64,000 nucleotides of DNA from Bog-473 sp963763575 (GTDB lineage: Bacteria > Actinomycetota > Acidimicrobiia > Acidimicrobiales > RAAP-2). The translations under genes and the position numbers were made by a program. The notes below the pieces were generated by a model. That model made no database searches. It was not told where the DNA came from and saw only the letters and a list, made by a program, of their open reading frames with translations. Each line of letters starts with the position of its first letter. Position 1 is the stretch's first letter. Below are positions 1 through 8,933 of the stretch, in pieces. The stretch spans positions 39,540 to 103,539 of the forward strand of contig CAVXPD010000007.1 of assembly GCA_963763575.1 (NCBI GenBank), in the 5' to 3' direction.

Positions 1-748
1 CCTCGAGGTCTCGGGCGTGGCCGCAGTCCACGATCACCGTTGGGTCGCGCTCGGGGTGGACGCCCGAGAGCAGCCGCGCCACGAGGTCCAGGGGACGCTG
101 CGTGGCCGAGAGGCCGATGCGCTGCAGGCGGCCGCCTCCCTCGGCCACGAGCGCGTCGAGCCGCTCGAGACTCAGGGACAGATGGCTGCCTCGCTTGTCG
201 CGCGCCAACGTGTGCACCTCGTCGACGATGACGGTGCGGACGCCGCGCAACAGCGCGCGGGACGACGGTGCGGTGAGAAGGAGATAGAGCGACTCGGGCG
301 TCGTCACGAGGAGATCCGGCGCCTGCCTCGTCATGGCGGCGCGCTCGGCCGGGGGCGTGTCGCCGGTTCGCACGGCCACCCGCAGGCCGGGGTCGGGGCA
401 CCCGAGGCGCGCCGCCTCCTCCCGGATCTCGGCCAAGGGCACGTGCAGGTTCTCGTGCACGTCGACGGCCAGCGCGCGCAGCGGCGAGACGTAGAGGACC
501 TCGGGCGCGCCGGTCGTGCGGGTGCCGGCCTCGGCGGCCCGGTAGGCCGCGTCGATGGCCACGAGGAAACCCGTCAGCGTCTTGCCGGAGCCCGTGGGCG
601 AGGCCACGAGGACGTCCCGGCCTTCGGCGATGTGGGGCCAGGCGGCGGTCTGCGGCGGCGTCGGCCCGGCGGGGAAGCGGCGGGCGAACCAGCTCGCGAC
701 GGCCGGATGGAAAAGCGACTCAGGCGTGACTTCAGGCATCCTCCCCAT
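1..748 (-). CDS. Lhr-like DEAD/DEAH-box helicase, N-terminal part (runs off left edge)
   Basis: About 249 N-terminal residues are present and the rest lies beyond base 1. Superfamily 2 helicase motifs occur in order: PTPPQ (Q-like motif, residues 29-33), Walker A ASPTGSGKT (49-57), motif Ia SPLRALAVD, a TPESL motif, the DEVH Walker B box and motif III LSAT. DEVH with the PTPPQ..AW opening is typical of Lhr ('large helicase-related') proteins, ATP-dependent DNA/RNA translocases of about 1500 residues linked to DNA repair. Two in-frame ATGs exist, at 748 and 739. A GGGGAGG run directly abuts the second with no spacing, so 748 is preferred. Family confident; subgroup inferred, since the C-terminal Lhr domains are not visible. 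Confidence 0.85.
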   Translation of the reverse strand, partial: MGRMPEVTPESLFHPAVASWFARRFPAGPTPPQTAAWPHIAEGRDVLVASPTGSGKTLTGFLVAIDAAYRAAEAGTRTTGAPEVLYVSPLRALAVDVHENLHVPLAEIREEAARLGCPDPGLRVAVRTGDTPPAERAAMTRQAPDLLVTTPESLYLLLTAPSSRALLRGVRTVIVDEVHTLARDKRGSHLSLSLERLDALVAEGGGRLQRIGLSATQRPLDLVARLLSGVHPERDPTVIVDCGHARDLE

Positions 749-774
749 TTCACCAGGATGTTGTGACCGTCGCG

Positions 775-1590
775 TCAGGGGCCCGGCCGCCACCCCCAGC
801 AGGAGATCATCGGCGGCTGGGTCAGGTCGAGGCGGCCGGAGCGCACGCTGGCCAGGTGTTGCTCGATCTCGGCCTCTGTGGCGAGCTCGTGGTCGACGAG
901 TTGGTCACGGACCAGGTTGACCGTGGCCAGCTCGAGGGGGATGCAGGCCGGGTGCCGGACGGGGAAGGCGGCGTCGGCCGCCACGTCGACGAGGCCGGCC
1001 GCCTGCAGCCGGTGGGGCAGCGTCCGGCCGTAGGCCAGGTCGACGCCCCGCTCGGAGAGCAAGTAGCGAAAGCCGCGGCGCAGGCGGTTGGCCAGGACCT
1101 CCTCGGGATTGGTCTCCTCCAGGCAGCTACGCGGCTGCAGGGCGGGGTCGGCGTCCTCGACGAGGAGCACTCCTCCCGGTCGCAGGCAGGTGACCATGGT
1201 GCTCAGGGCCTGGTCGCGCTCGGGCACGTGGACGAGGACCAGGCGGGCGTGCACCAGGTCGAAGGGGCCGCCGGGCGGCGGGTCGCCGGCCACGTCGTGC
1301 TCGAGGACGGTGACGTTGGGCGCGGTGGCACCGGCGACCCACGACAGGTCGATGTCGGTGGCCAGTACGTGTCCGGTCGGACCGACCCGGTCGGCGAGGT
1401 GCGCCACGACGGTGGTGCCTCCGGCGCCCACTTCCCAGCAGCGCCAACCGGGGCGGAGGCCCAGCGCATCGAGGTGGCGGAACGTCGAGGGATCGAACAG
1501 CGCGGCGAAGGCGGTGAAGCGGTCCATCGCCTCGGAGGCGTCGTTGGTGAGCAGGTAGCGCGCCGCGGAGGAGGGGCGGGCTGCGCTCAT
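775..1590 (-). CDS. class I SAM-dependent methyltransferase
   Basis: A 271-residue Rossmann methyltransferase. Motif I is WEVGAGGT (about residues 51-58), the acidic end of strand 2 is ATDID, and a later strand carries the LRPGGVLLVED block typical of small-molecule methyltransferases. The ATG overlaps the stop of the patatin gene by 4 bases (ATGA), so it is the last gene of a three-gene operon with the patatin and a small membrane protein. The substrate cannot be read from the sequence. Pairing with a lipid hydrolase makes a lipid-related substrate possible, but that is inference. Confidence 0.85.
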   Translation of the reverse strand: MSAARPSSAARYLLTNDASEAMDRFTAFAALFDPSTFRHLDALGLRPGWRCWEVGAGGTTVVAHLADRVGPTGHVLATDIDLSWVAGATAPNVTVLEHDVAGDPPPGGPFDLVHARLVLVHVPERDQALSTMVTCLRPGGVLLVEDADPALQPRSCLEETNPEEVLANRLRRGFRYLLSERGVDLAYGRTLPHRLQAAGLVDVAADAAFPVRHPACIPLELATVNLVRDQLVDHELATEAEIEQHLASVRSGRLDLTQPPMISCWGWRPGP

Positions 1591-2720
1591 GCCGTCGGCG
1601 CCGTCTCGGGTGCGGTGTCGACCGCCGCGCCGGGTCCGGCGGCAGCGGGCGGTGGGCCGACCGGAGCCAGGCCGAGATCGTGCGAGGTCCCGACGTAGCG
1701 GTCGAGGACGTCGGCCACCTCGGCGCGGCCCTCGTCCATCAGCACGGACGTGGCGGAAAAGTCGCGGTACTGGCCGGACGGGTCGCCGCCGCCGCTGAAG
1801 ACGATCACCTCCACGCCAGGCGGCAGCGCCGACAGCTCCCGCACGAAGCGAGCGTGGACGGCGACAAAGAACGCCGTGAGCACGGCCTCGGCCGGTCGGC
1901 GCGGGGGCTTGGGGTGGTAGTGCAGCGGGCCGCAGAGCAGGACATAAATGCGGTCACACCGCGCTGACAGCGCGCGGCTGATCGGGACGTTGTTGACGAC
2001 GCCGCCGTCGATCAGCACGTCGCCGTCGATCGTCACCGGGGGGAACATCGAGGGAATGGCCGAGGAGGCGAGGATGGCCTCGACGGCGGGGCCCCGGGTC
2101 ATCCAACGCTCACGGCCGTCGGTGAGCGACGTGGTGACCACCTCGACCGGTATCTCGGCGTCCTCGAGGTCCTCGTAGTCGAGCCCCGCCTCGATGATCT
2201 TGCGCAACCCGGTGTTGGCGTGCACGGAGGCGCGCTTTTGGAAGTAGGCCCATGGCCCGTCGAAGGCGCCCCGGGGGAAGATGTCGGCGCCGCGGACGCC
2301 CCGCCAGACCTCGGCCATGTGCTCGATCCCATCGAGCGTCGGGTTCCCCGCATAGGCCGCTCCATTGATCGCACCGACCGACGCGCCGAAGACCCGGTCG
2401 GCCCGGATGCCGCGGCGGACGAGCTCCTCGAGCATCCCGACCTGCACGGCGCCCCGGCTCCCGCCACCCGCCAGGACGAACGCCGTGCGTTCGGGGGTTC
2501 GGTCATGTCCGGGCGCGTGACGGCCGTCGGCGCGGTTCGAGAGCCGGGTGAAGCGGGCGCGGAACCGCTCGCCGAGAGTGAGGCGCTCGTTGTCGCGGGT
2601 GTGCCGGGCGTGGGCCGGATGATCGGTCTGACCGGAGTCATCGGCTTGGTCCGAGACGTATTCGGGCACGATGCGGTCAACCGGGTCGCGGCCATTCCCG
2701 TCGTCGCCGGCACTCGTCAC
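1587..2720 (-). CDS. patatin-like phospholipase / serine lipid hydrolase
   Basis: A 377-residue protein with the patatin Ser-Asp dyad: oxyanion-hole motif GGGSRG (residues 85-90), nucleophile elbow GASVG (112-116, Ser114) and a downstream DGG box in LIDGGVVNNVP. Such enzymes cleave acyl esters of phospholipids or other lipids at the cytoplasmic face. The reading frame stays open far upstream, but the GTG at 2720 is chosen because it overlaps the stop of the preceding membrane-protein gene (GTGA) and has a G-rich ribosome site before it. The first 75 residues are charged and low in complexity, with no signal peptide. The downstream methyltransferase starts inside its stop codon. Confidence 0.87.
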   Translation of the reverse strand: MTSAGDDGNGRDPVDRIVPEYVSDQADDSGQTDHPAHARHTRDNERLTLGERFRARFTRLSNRADGRHAPGHDRTPERTAFVLAGGGSRGAVQVGMLEELVRRGIRADRVFGASVGAINGAAYAGNPTLDGIEHMAEVWRGVRGADIFPRGAFDGPWAYFQKRASVHANTGLRKIIEAGLDYEDLEDAEIPVEVVTTSLTDGRERWMTRGPAVEAILASSAIPSMFPPVTIDGDVLIDGGVVNNVPISRALSARCDRIYVLLCGPLHYHPKPPRRPAEAVLTAFFVAVHARFVRELSALPPGVEVIVFSGGGDPSGQYRDFSATSVLMDEGRAEVADVLDRYVGTSHDLGLAPVGPPPAAAGPGAAVDTAPETAPTA

Positions 2721-2923
2721 GACGAGCCCCCCGGCCGGTTCTGCTGGGCGGCGCGCTCTCGCCGTTCGTTCCAGGCGCGGCGCCCCGCAATATCGTGGCG
2801 GACGGCCCAGACGACGATGATCGCGATCAGTACCAGCATTGCGGCGACGAAGACGCCGAAGATCACGTAGAACGCGACGTTCGACGCGGCCGCCGGCGCC
2901 AGGAGTACCGAGGCGGGTGCCAC
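2717..2923 (-). CDS. small single-span membrane protein
   Basis: A 68-residue protein. A short N-terminus is followed by one strongly hydrophobic segment (about residues 16-42, AFYVIFGVFVAAMLVLIAI...) and a basic, arginine-rich tail, consistent with one transmembrane helix and a cytoplasmic tail. It is the first gene of the operon and its TGA overlaps the patatin start by 4 bases. It may anchor or modulate the patatin at the membrane (inference from coupling). No family recognised. Confidence 0.7.
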   Translation of the reverse strand: MAPASVLLAPAAASNVAFYVIFGVFVAAMLVLIAIIVVWAVRHDIAGRRAWNERRERAAQQNRPGGSS

Positions 2924-2970
2924 ACTCGCCAGGGTAGAGCAGTGTCACACCTCCTGGGCACACTCCCCCG

Positions 2971-3906
2971 ATGGTCCTCGTGGCTCCACGTCCTCTGCAG
3001 TCCGCCGCCGGCGGTGGCGTCGCAGCCGCCCGGGCGGGCGCCGAGGTCCTCGCTCTGTTGCGCGGTGAGGCGTCCCGGCGCCCGCACTTCGACCCGGGCC
3101 TGGCCGGCGGGTTGCGGGCCTGGCTCGAGGACGCGGCGTACGGCGTGGTCGGATCTCGGGGCGAGCCGGCCCCTCCGCTCGTGTTGGGCCCGCGCGAGGT
3201 GCTCGGTCCGGGGCGGGTGGAGCCGACCGAGGGCTCTGAGCCGATCGAGAGCCTCCGGCAATCGTCCAGCGGACCGTCTCGCCCGGCCCCGGGACATCGG
3301 GCCGGGGACCTCCCGAACGAGGAGGCGTTGCTCGGGCGTCTGGTCCACACGGTCTTCCGCCAATTGGTGACGGGGGGCACCCTGGGTGACCCCTGGCGCG
3401 ACGCACTCGACGGTCTGGCCGCGGAGGGGTCGCGGGACGTGGTGCGCCAATGCGAGCAGCTCGGTGAGCGGGCCCAGGCCGTCCTCGCCGAACGCGTCGC
3501 CGCGCATGCCTACCACCTCGACGAGGTGCTGCCACGGCTCGCACCGGGCTGGATGCCGAGGACGGACGACCGGGTCGCCATCCCGCTCGCCGGCGGCCGC
3601 GTCGTGCTGCAGGGCTTCTTCGACCTGTTGGTCGGCGTGCCGCACCGGGGCGAGGCCTCGCTGTGCGCGCTCGGCCTCGCGACGGGCGTCCCATGGGCGT
3701 GGGAACGGCGATCGCTGCACTTCCTCGCCCTGCTCGAGACGCTGCGCAGTGGGGCTCCCCCGTTCCGGCTCGCCGTCATCGAGTCGTCGACCGGCCGGTT
3801 CGGCGTCGAGGACGTCCGTGAAGACCATGTGCGCGCCATCGCGTCCCATCTGGCGGCGTGGCTCGCCAACGAGTCCCGGCGAGCCGTCGCGGGCCCCGGT
3901 GCATGA
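2971..3906 (+). CDS. hypothetical protein with degenerate PD-(D/E)XK nuclease-like C-terminal half
   Basis: A 311-residue protein. The C-terminal third (about 195-300) has the layout of RecB/Cas4-type PD-(D/E)XK folds: a strand ending GFFDLLVG, then a strand ending in TG where active enzymes carry (D/E)-x-K-T-G (here LGLATG), then a helix LHFLALLETLRSG and a 'PPFRLAVIESSTGRF' block. The first Asp is kept but the E-x-K pair is lost, so catalysis is doubtful. Fold assignment is by pattern only. The next gene overlaps it by 8 bases, suggesting co-translation, and typA follows. It could equally be an unrelated structural protein. Confidence 0.7.
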   Translation: MVLVAPRPLQSAAGGGVAAARAGAEVLALLRGEASRRPHFDPGLAGGLRAWLEDAAYGVVGSRGEPAPPLVLGPREVLGPGRVEPTEGSEPIESLRQSSSGPSRPAPGHRAGDLPNEEALLGRLVHTVFRQLVTGGTLGDPWRDALDGLAAEGSRDVVRQCEQLGERAQAVLAERVAAHAYHLDEVLPRLAPGWMPRTDDRVAIPLAGGRVVLQGFFDLLVGVPHRGEASLCALGLATGVPWAWERRSLHFLALLETLRSGAPPFRLAVIESSTGRFGVEDVREDHVRAIASHLAAWLANESRRAVAGPGA

Positions 3907-4711
3907 TCCCCTGACCGCGGCGCTCGTCGAGCCGGTTCCCTCCGTGGACGGGGCCGCCTGGCACGGCGCCCTGGCTAACGCGGAGACGACGCTCGCTCGC
4001 CTGGCCGTCCGCCGCGCCGGGGCCAAGCCGTTCCGCGTCACCGATCACGAGATACGCGTCGGCCTCGGCCGCGACCAGAACGACGAGGAACGACCGTTCG
4101 AGTGGTCGGCCCGCACGGCGCGACGCGCCCTCGGGCTCGGGGCAGTGCGCGCGATGGTCACCGGCGAGGCGCGCTCGCCCGTCGAGGCCGTACGGCTCCG
4201 GCTGGGCCAGTCGGTGCGTTGGGTGCGCGAGGGGAGCCTCGGCACCTCCCCCCTCGACCGCTGGGTCAGCGGGCTCGGACCCGCCGGCCGGGCCGCGGTG
4301 GCGGCAGACGCGATCACCTGGGCCACCCGTCTGTCGTGCGCGCTCGACTGGACCGCGCTCGGCCAGCTCGGCACGCCGCCGGTGATCGGCCGCGACCGGT
4401 GGTGGGACAGCCCGCACTCCGCACTCCTCGCGCTGCGCGGGCGGGCGGACGTCCGTACCGGCCGCGCCGACCTCGTCGTCCTCTCGGGGCCGCGGCGGTC
4501 ATCGGTGCGGTCCGAGCTCGCCCTGGTGACGCTCGTCGACGCCCTGCGAGCTCAGGGGAACGCGACACCGGGGCGGGTCGTGGGCTGGTGGCCCGACTCC
4601 GGCCACCTGGTCCGGGTCGAGCCAGATCCGGCGGTGCTCACGCTGGCGTGCGACGCGATCGCCGTGGTGCTCGCCGCCGACGGGGCGGCACGGACGCGCT
4701 CCGCCGCCTGA
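3899..4711 (+). CDS. hypothetical protein coupled to the preceding gene
   Basis: A 270-residue protein with no family recognised. The GTG at 3899 overlaps the end of the upstream gene by 8 bases; the frame is open further upstream but would run through that gene. The C-terminal part contains GRADVRTGRADLVVLSG followed by a helix and a WWPDSGHLVRV strand, loosely like the 'GxxDlvv...' strand of PD-(D/E)XK proteins, so the pair may be diverged relatives or partner subunits. The middle is rich in Arg and Ala. No signal peptide or membrane span. It ends 60 bases before typA. Confidence 0.7.
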   Translation: MHDPLTAALVEPVPSVDGAAWHGALANAETTLARLAVRRAGAKPFRVTDHEIRVGLGRDQNDEERPFEWSARTARRALGLGAVRAMVTGEARSPVEAVRLRLGQSVRWVREGSLGTSPLDRWVSGLGPAGRAAVAADAITWATRLSCALDWTALGQLGTPPVIGRDRWWDSPHSALLALRGRADVRTGRADLVVLSGPRRSSVRSELALVTLVDALRAQGNATPGRVVGWWPDSGHLVRVEPDPAVLTLACDAIAVVLAADGAARTRSAA

Positions 4712-4771
4712 GGAGGGCGCCCGGGGCGGCGCTTTTGGGGTGGCGGGTCGTCCTCTATCGTTGGCTCCCCC

Positions 4772-6616
4772 ATGGGAACCCGCGACGACATCCGCAACGT
4801 AGCCATCGTGGCCCACGTCGACCACGGCAAGACCACCCTGGTCGACGCGCTGTTGCGCCAGACCGGGGCGTTCGGCGCGCACCAGGAGCTCACCGACCGG
4901 GTCATGGACTCGGGCGACCTCGAGCGGGAGAAGGGCATCACCATCCTGGCCAAGAACACGGCCGTCCGCTGGCAGGGCGTGAAGATCAACATCGTCGACA
5001 CGCCGGGTCACGCCGATTTCGGGGGCGAGGTCGAGCGCGGCCTCACCATGGTCGACGGGGTCCTCCTCCTCGTCGACGCCTCCGAGGGCCCGCTGCCCCA
5101 GACCCGCTTCGTGCTGCGCAAGGCCCTCGAGGCGCGCCTGCCCGTCGTGCTGGTGGTCAACAAAGTGGACCGGTCCGACGCCCGTATCGCCGAAGTGGTG
5201 CACCAGGTCGAGGAGCTCTTCTTGGACCTCGACGCCGACGAGGACCAGATCGACTTCCCCATCCTCTACGCCAACGCCAAGGCGGGCTGGGTGAGTACCG
5301 AGCCGGGCGTCGAGGGGACGAACGTCGAGCCTCTCTTCCGTGCCATCGTCGATCACGTCCCCGCTCCGTCGTTCGACGAAGAGGCGCCCACCCAAGCGCT
5401 CGTGTGCAACCTTTCCGCATCGCCCTACGTGGGCCGCCTGGCGGTGTGCCGCGTGTACAACGGGACGCTGTACAAGGGCGGCATCGTGGGTTGGTGCCGG
5501 CTCGACGGCACCGTCGAGCGCGCCAAGCTCACCGAGCTCTACGTCACCGAGGCCCTCGACCAGGTGCCAGCCGACTCGGCGGGCCCGGGCGAGATCGTCT
5601 CGGTGGCGGGACTGGCCGAGGTGACCATCGGCGAGACGCTGGCCGATCCGGACGACCCGGTCGCGCTCCCGGCCATCACGGTGGACGAACCGAGCCTTGC
5701 CATGACCATTGGCATCAACACGTCACCGCTGTCCGGTCAGGACGGCACAAAGGTGACGGCGCGGTTGCTGAAGGGTCGTCTGGACGCGGAGCTGGTGGGC
5801 AACGTCGCCATCCGGGTCCTTCCCACCGATCGTCCCGACATGTGGGAGGTGCTCGGAAGGGGCGAATTGCAGCTGGCCGTCCTCGTGGAGACCATGCGGC
5901 GCGAAGGATTCGAGCTGACGGTCGGCAAGCCGCAGGTCGTGACGCGTGAGATCGACGGCAAGGTGTACGAGCCGGTGGAGCGAGTCAGCATCGACGCGCC
6001 CGACGAGTATCTCGGAGTCGTGACGCAACTCCTCGCGCTGCGTAAGGGGTCCATGCTCGAGATGGTCAACCACGGCACGGGCTGGGTGCGGCTCGACTAC
6101 CGCGTCCCGGCGCGGGGCCTGATCGGCTTCCGCACCGAATTCCTGACCGAGACGCGGGGCACCGGGATCCTGCACCACGTCTTCGACGGGTGGGAGCCCT
6201 GGCGCGGCGAGTTGCGGGCGCGACGCAACGGCTCCATGGTGGCCGACCGCCGCGGCGTCACGACAACCTTCGCCCTGATGAACTTGCAAGAGCGCGGGAG
6301 CTTGATCGTCGGGCCGGCCGAAGAGGTCTACGAGGGGATGATCGTGGGCGAGAATGCCAGGGCCGAGGAGATGGACGTGAATCCCACGAAGGAGAAGAAG
6401 CTCACCAACATGCGCTCGTCGACGGCGGAGGAGTTCGAGCGGCTGACGCCGGCGCTGGCCTTTTCGTTGGAACGCGCCCTCGAGTTCATTGCCGAGGACG
6501 AGTGCGTGGAGGTGACCCCCAAGGTCGTGAGACTGCGCAAGGTGATCCTGGACCAGGCGACGCGGGGTCGGCTGCGCAGCAGGGCCCGGGACCGCGACCA
6601 GTCGGGCAAGGGATAA
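4772..6616 (+). CDS. typA: translational GTPase TypA/BipA
   Basis: A 614-residue ribosome-associated GTPase of the EF-G family, involved in 50S assembly and stress or low-temperature growth. G motifs are clear: G1 AHVDHGKTT, switch I with REKGITI, G3 DTPGH and G4 NKVD. The beta-barrel domain II and EF-G-like domains III and V follow, and the TypA-specific C-terminal block (GTGILHHVFDGWEPWRG, NMRSS) is complete. Length matches the usual 600-615. The ATG at 4772 begins MGTRDDIRNVAIVAHVDHG, the standard start; no strong ribosome site is visible. It appears monocistronic, followed 19 bases later by a VOC gene. Confidence 0.97.
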   Translation: MGTRDDIRNVAIVAHVDHGKTTLVDALLRQTGAFGAHQELTDRVMDSGDLEREKGITILAKNTAVRWQGVKINIVDTPGHADFGGEVERGLTMVDGVLLLVDASEGPLPQTRFVLRKALEARLPVVLVVNKVDRSDARIAEVVHQVEELFLDLDADEDQIDFPILYANAKAGWVSTEPGVEGTNVEPLFRAIVDHVPAPSFDEEAPTQALVCNLSASPYVGRLAVCRVYNGTLYKGGIVGWCRLDGTVERAKLTELYVTEALDQVPADSAGPGEIVSVAGLAEVTIGETLADPDDPVALPAITVDEPSLAMTIGINTSPLSGQDGTKVTARLLKGRLDAELVGNVAIRVLPTDRPDMWEVLGRGELQLAVLVETMRREGFELTVGKPQVVTREIDGKVYEPVERVSIDAPDEYLGVVTQLLALRKGSMLEMVNHGTGWVRLDYRVPARGLIGFRTEFLTETRGTGILHHVFDGWEPWRGELRARRNGSMVADRRGVTTTFALMNLQERGSLIVGPAEEVYEGMIVGENARAEEMDVNPTKEKKLTNMRSSTAEEFERLTPALAFSLERALEFIAEDECVEVTPKVVRLRKVILDQATRGRLRSRARDRDQSGKG

Positions 6617-6635
6617 CCCGGCAGGGAGGCATGGC

Positions 6636-7118
6636 ATGGTCGCAGGGAGGGTGCGCAACGTCGGCTTCGACCACATGACGGTCGTCGTCACGGACCTCGA
6701 CGAGGCGCGCCGGTTCTTCGGGCTGCTCGGCTTCGCCGAACGCCTGGCGGTGGTGGCCCAGGGCGAGGAGATCGCCCGCTACATGGGCATCGAGGGCTGG
6801 GAGGCCGACCACGTGACCCTCGCGCTCGAGGGGGCGACCACCCACCAGGAGGTGCAGTTGCTCCGCTTCCACCGTCCGGCCCCGGCGCCGGACGAGGGGG
6901 CCGGCTCGTTGACGCGCATCGGCTTCAACCACGTGTGCTTCCGGGTAGAGGACCTCGACGCGATGTTGGCGCACCTGGCGGACCACGGCATCAGGCCCCG
7001 CAACGAGGTCATGGACTTCCACGACCGGCGGCTCGTGTTCCTCGATGGACCGGGCGTCGTGGTGGAGCTCGCCGAGTGGCTCAGGGGTCCCGGCGCCGAG
7101 GCGTCACGTAGCATTTGA
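6636..7118 (+). CDS. VOC (glyoxalase/dioxygenase-fold) family protein
   Basis: A 160-residue protein with two beta-alpha-beta-beta-beta repeats, the first starting NVGFDHMTVVVTDLDEARRFF and the second FNHVCFRVEDLDAM. Candidate metal ligands are His14 in the first module, His at about position 95 in the second and Glu in VVVELAEW. The start ATG 6636 lies six bases after GGGAGG, whereas an earlier ATG at 6631 would be too close. Such proteins include glyoxalase I, dioxygenases and resistance proteins; the substrate is unknown. It is probably co-transcribed with typA. Confidence 0.85.
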   Translation: MVAGRVRNVGFDHMTVVVTDLDEARRFFGLLGFAERLAVVAQGEEIARYMGIEGWEADHVTLALEGATTHQEVQLLRFHRPAPAPDEGAGSLTRIGFNHVCFRVEDLDAMLAHLADHGIRPRNEVMDFHDRRLVFLDGPGVVVELAEWLRGPGAEASRSI

Positions 7119-7128
7119 ACGTCACCCC

Positions 7129-7213
7129 GGAGGGATGGCAGAGCGGACGAATGCACAGCTCTTGAAAAGCTGCGAGGTGCAAGCCTCCGTGGGTTCGAAT
7201 CCCACTCCCTCCG
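7129..7213 (+). tRNA. tRNA-Ser (anticodon UGA)
   Basis: A complete class II tRNA. The acceptor stem is GGAGGGA (7129-7135) with TCCCTCC (7206-7212) and discriminator G. The anticodon stem CAGCT/AGCTG encloses loop CTTGAAA with anticodon TGA at 7163-7165. A long variable arm GAGG..CCTC and T stem GTGGG/CCCAC with loop TTCGAAT are present. CCA is not encoded. The DNA right of it changes to a lower-GC mosaic of single genes, which suggests use as an integration site. Confidence 0.96.
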
Positions 7214-7250
7214 CTCCGCACCACTCCCTCCGCTCCGCACCACTCCCTCC
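7202..7250 (+). repeat. 19-bp tandem repeat of the tRNA-Ser 3' end
   Basis: The unit CCACTCCCTCCGCTCCGCA, which begins inside the T stem/acceptor of tRNA-Ser, occurs at 7202-7220, again at 7221-7239, and a third time in part (11 bases) at 7240-7250. More CCCTCC-rich degenerate sequence continues to about 7285. Such iterations of a tRNA 3' end are what repeated insertion and excision at an attachment site can leave, though replication slippage would look the same. Confidence 0.7.
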
Positions 7251-7447
7251 CTCCGGGATCCCTCCCTCCGCTCCGACATCCCTCCACTCGTTTCCTCGCG
7301 AAACCGGTCGCCTTTCCTTACGACACGCGACCAGGGGGCGCGTCTGTCCCGCGAGGCTCGAGTACGGGATTGTGGGCAAATGTGGTTCGCCACGGCGCTG
7401 CGGGATACGAGGCGTCATCGAACCGATTCGGATGCGAGGATGAGGCG

Positions 7448-7921
7448 ATGGTCGAGCCGGAAACAGCAGAGTGCTTCATCTGCCAGAAGCATCAGCTCGG
7501 AGACCGGGCTGAGGGTGGCGTGCTGTTCGAAGATGACCTCGTCTACGTTGGGCACGTCCACACGCTTCGAGGTCCGACGGCTTACCGCGGACATCTTGTC
7601 GTCGAGCCGATACGGCACGTCTCAGGGATCGGCGACCTCGACATGCCGGAGGCATCGGCCCTCGGCCGAGCCTGCAGCCTGGTGGCGCGGCTCCTTCAAG
7701 ATGTCGGGGCTGCCGAACACGTCTACCTGTACGCAACAGGCGACGAAGTGCCACACCTGCACGTGCATCTCGTACCCCGCTACCCGAATACGCCACGAGA
7801 GCACTGGGGCCCTGCCGTCACGAGGTGGACGCAAGCCCCGCGTGTCGATCCCGGGGCGATGAGAGCGTTGGTATCTGACTTCCGGAGTCATCTGGACCTC
7901 GGTTCAGGCAGGTATCCCTGA
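7448..7921 (+). CDS. HIT (histidine triad) family hydrolase
   Basis: A 157-residue protein. An N-terminal ECFICQKH segment (Cys9/Cys12, possibly half of a zinc site) is followed by the HIT fold and the catalytic HLHVHLVP motif with His103, His105 and His107. HIT enzymes hydrolyse or transfer nucleoside monophosphates from substrates such as Ap4A, AMP-lysine or nucleoside phosphoramidates. ATG 7448 is preferred over the upstream in-frame start at 7370 because a GAGG lies about seven bases before it and the family begins here. It is the first gene of the low-GC region after tRNA-Ser. Confidence 0.85.
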   Translation: MVEPETAECFICQKHQLGDRAEGGVLFEDDLVYVGHVHTLRGPTAYRGHLVVEPIRHVSGIGDLDMPEASALGRACSLVARLLQDVGAAEHVYLYATGDEVPHLHVHLVPRYPNTPREHWGPAVTRWTQAPRVDPGAMRALVSDFRSHLDLGSGRYP

Positions 7922-7965
7922 CCGCCTGAATCCACTTCGGTTCGGGCGCCATGGCAGATATCAAA

Positions 7966-8646
7966 TCAATCTCGTATCGCCACGAGATGTACCAGCTGCC
8001 CCACGGTCACCGATGTGACGGAAAAGCACGCGGACGCGAAGGCAGTCTCGAACTCATTCGGACTCCGGCGACGGTCCACCAGGTCGTAGGCCCGTCCATC
8101 GTTGCTCCGGGTCTCGATCTCGGGCCCGGGTTCGTGGGCAGCGCCTTCGGCGACGAAGAACGAAGCGCCGGGACGCAAAGCGTCGTGCAGCGACGCGAGC
8201 AAGTGAGGCAGCACCTCGTCGGGTACATGCTCCAAGAAGAAGAACGCCACGGCCGAGTCCCACAGTTGCCTCGGCTGCCACCGCCACAAATCGACGACCT
8301 CGAATTCGACCTTGGTGGCCCGAGCGCCCAGGCGCGCCCGAGCGATCCTTAAGACCTCGGGTGAGGCGTCGAGCGCCCACAGCCGCTGCACCCGGTCTAC
8401 GACGCGCCCGGTCCAGTATCCCGTGCCGGCTCCGAGCTCCACGCAGTCGCCACGAACGGGCGCTGCGGAGAGCGCTCTATCAACCACGGCCAGGTCGGCG
8501 ATCCACCGGGCGTTCAGCAGCGGCCCGCGGTCGTAGTCGCCAGCGCAGTCATAGGCATCGTCGTACCAGGGCGCACGAGCGCGGTAATAGGCGATCTGGT
8601 CTGCGCCGACCGATTCGAGAGTCTCAGTTCTCGAGAAGTCGAGCAC
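7966..8646 (-). CDS. class I SAM-dependent methyltransferase
   Basis: A 226-residue protein. An N-terminal helix with YYRARAPWYDDAY and YDRGPLLNARW precedes motif I VELGAGTGYWT and motif II LWALDASPEVL; the later LRPGASFFVAEG strand is also present. This layout (IAxYRARAxxYD) is common in actinobacterial small-molecule methyltransferases; the substrate is unknown. GTG 8646 is used as start. It is convergent with the HIT gene. The 287 bases between this gene and the next (8647-8933) show no convincing ORF. Confidence 0.83.
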   Translation of the reverse strand: MLDFSRTETLESVGADQIAYYRARAPWYDDAYDCAGDYDRGPLLNARWIADLAVVDRALSAAPVRGDCVELGAGTGYWTGRVVDRVQRLWALDASPEVLRIARARLGARATKVEFEVVDLWRWQPRQLWDSAVAFFFLEHVPDEVLPHLLASLHDALRPGASFFVAEGAAHEPGPEIETRSNDGRAYDLVDRRRSPNEFETAFASACFSVTSVTVGQLVHLVAIRD

Positions 8647-8933
8647 TCTCGCTGCGCGTGGTCGGCGAATGGCCGCGTCGGGGATTCGGTGATGGCATCG
8701 CGAACATCCTCCCGGTCACCTCGGTCGCCCGCAACACTGCAACCGCAACGTCCCGATCGCCGGACTTGGGGCCGCTGAGTCAGTTGTGTGTTGCACCGGG
8801 ACCCATGGGTCAGAGAGACCTTAGGCTCCTTCACCCGTACAGACAGCGAACAAGGTGTCTCAGGGTCGACAGTATGACGCAGGGAGATGAAGTCGGTCTG
8901 GCGGCTTTACCGCCTCCTCGCTGCCGGATAGGG

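Noticed and set aside
7202..7285. CRISPR-like short repeats after tRNA-Ser
   Set aside because: Repeats are head-to-tail without spacers and derive from the tRNA end.
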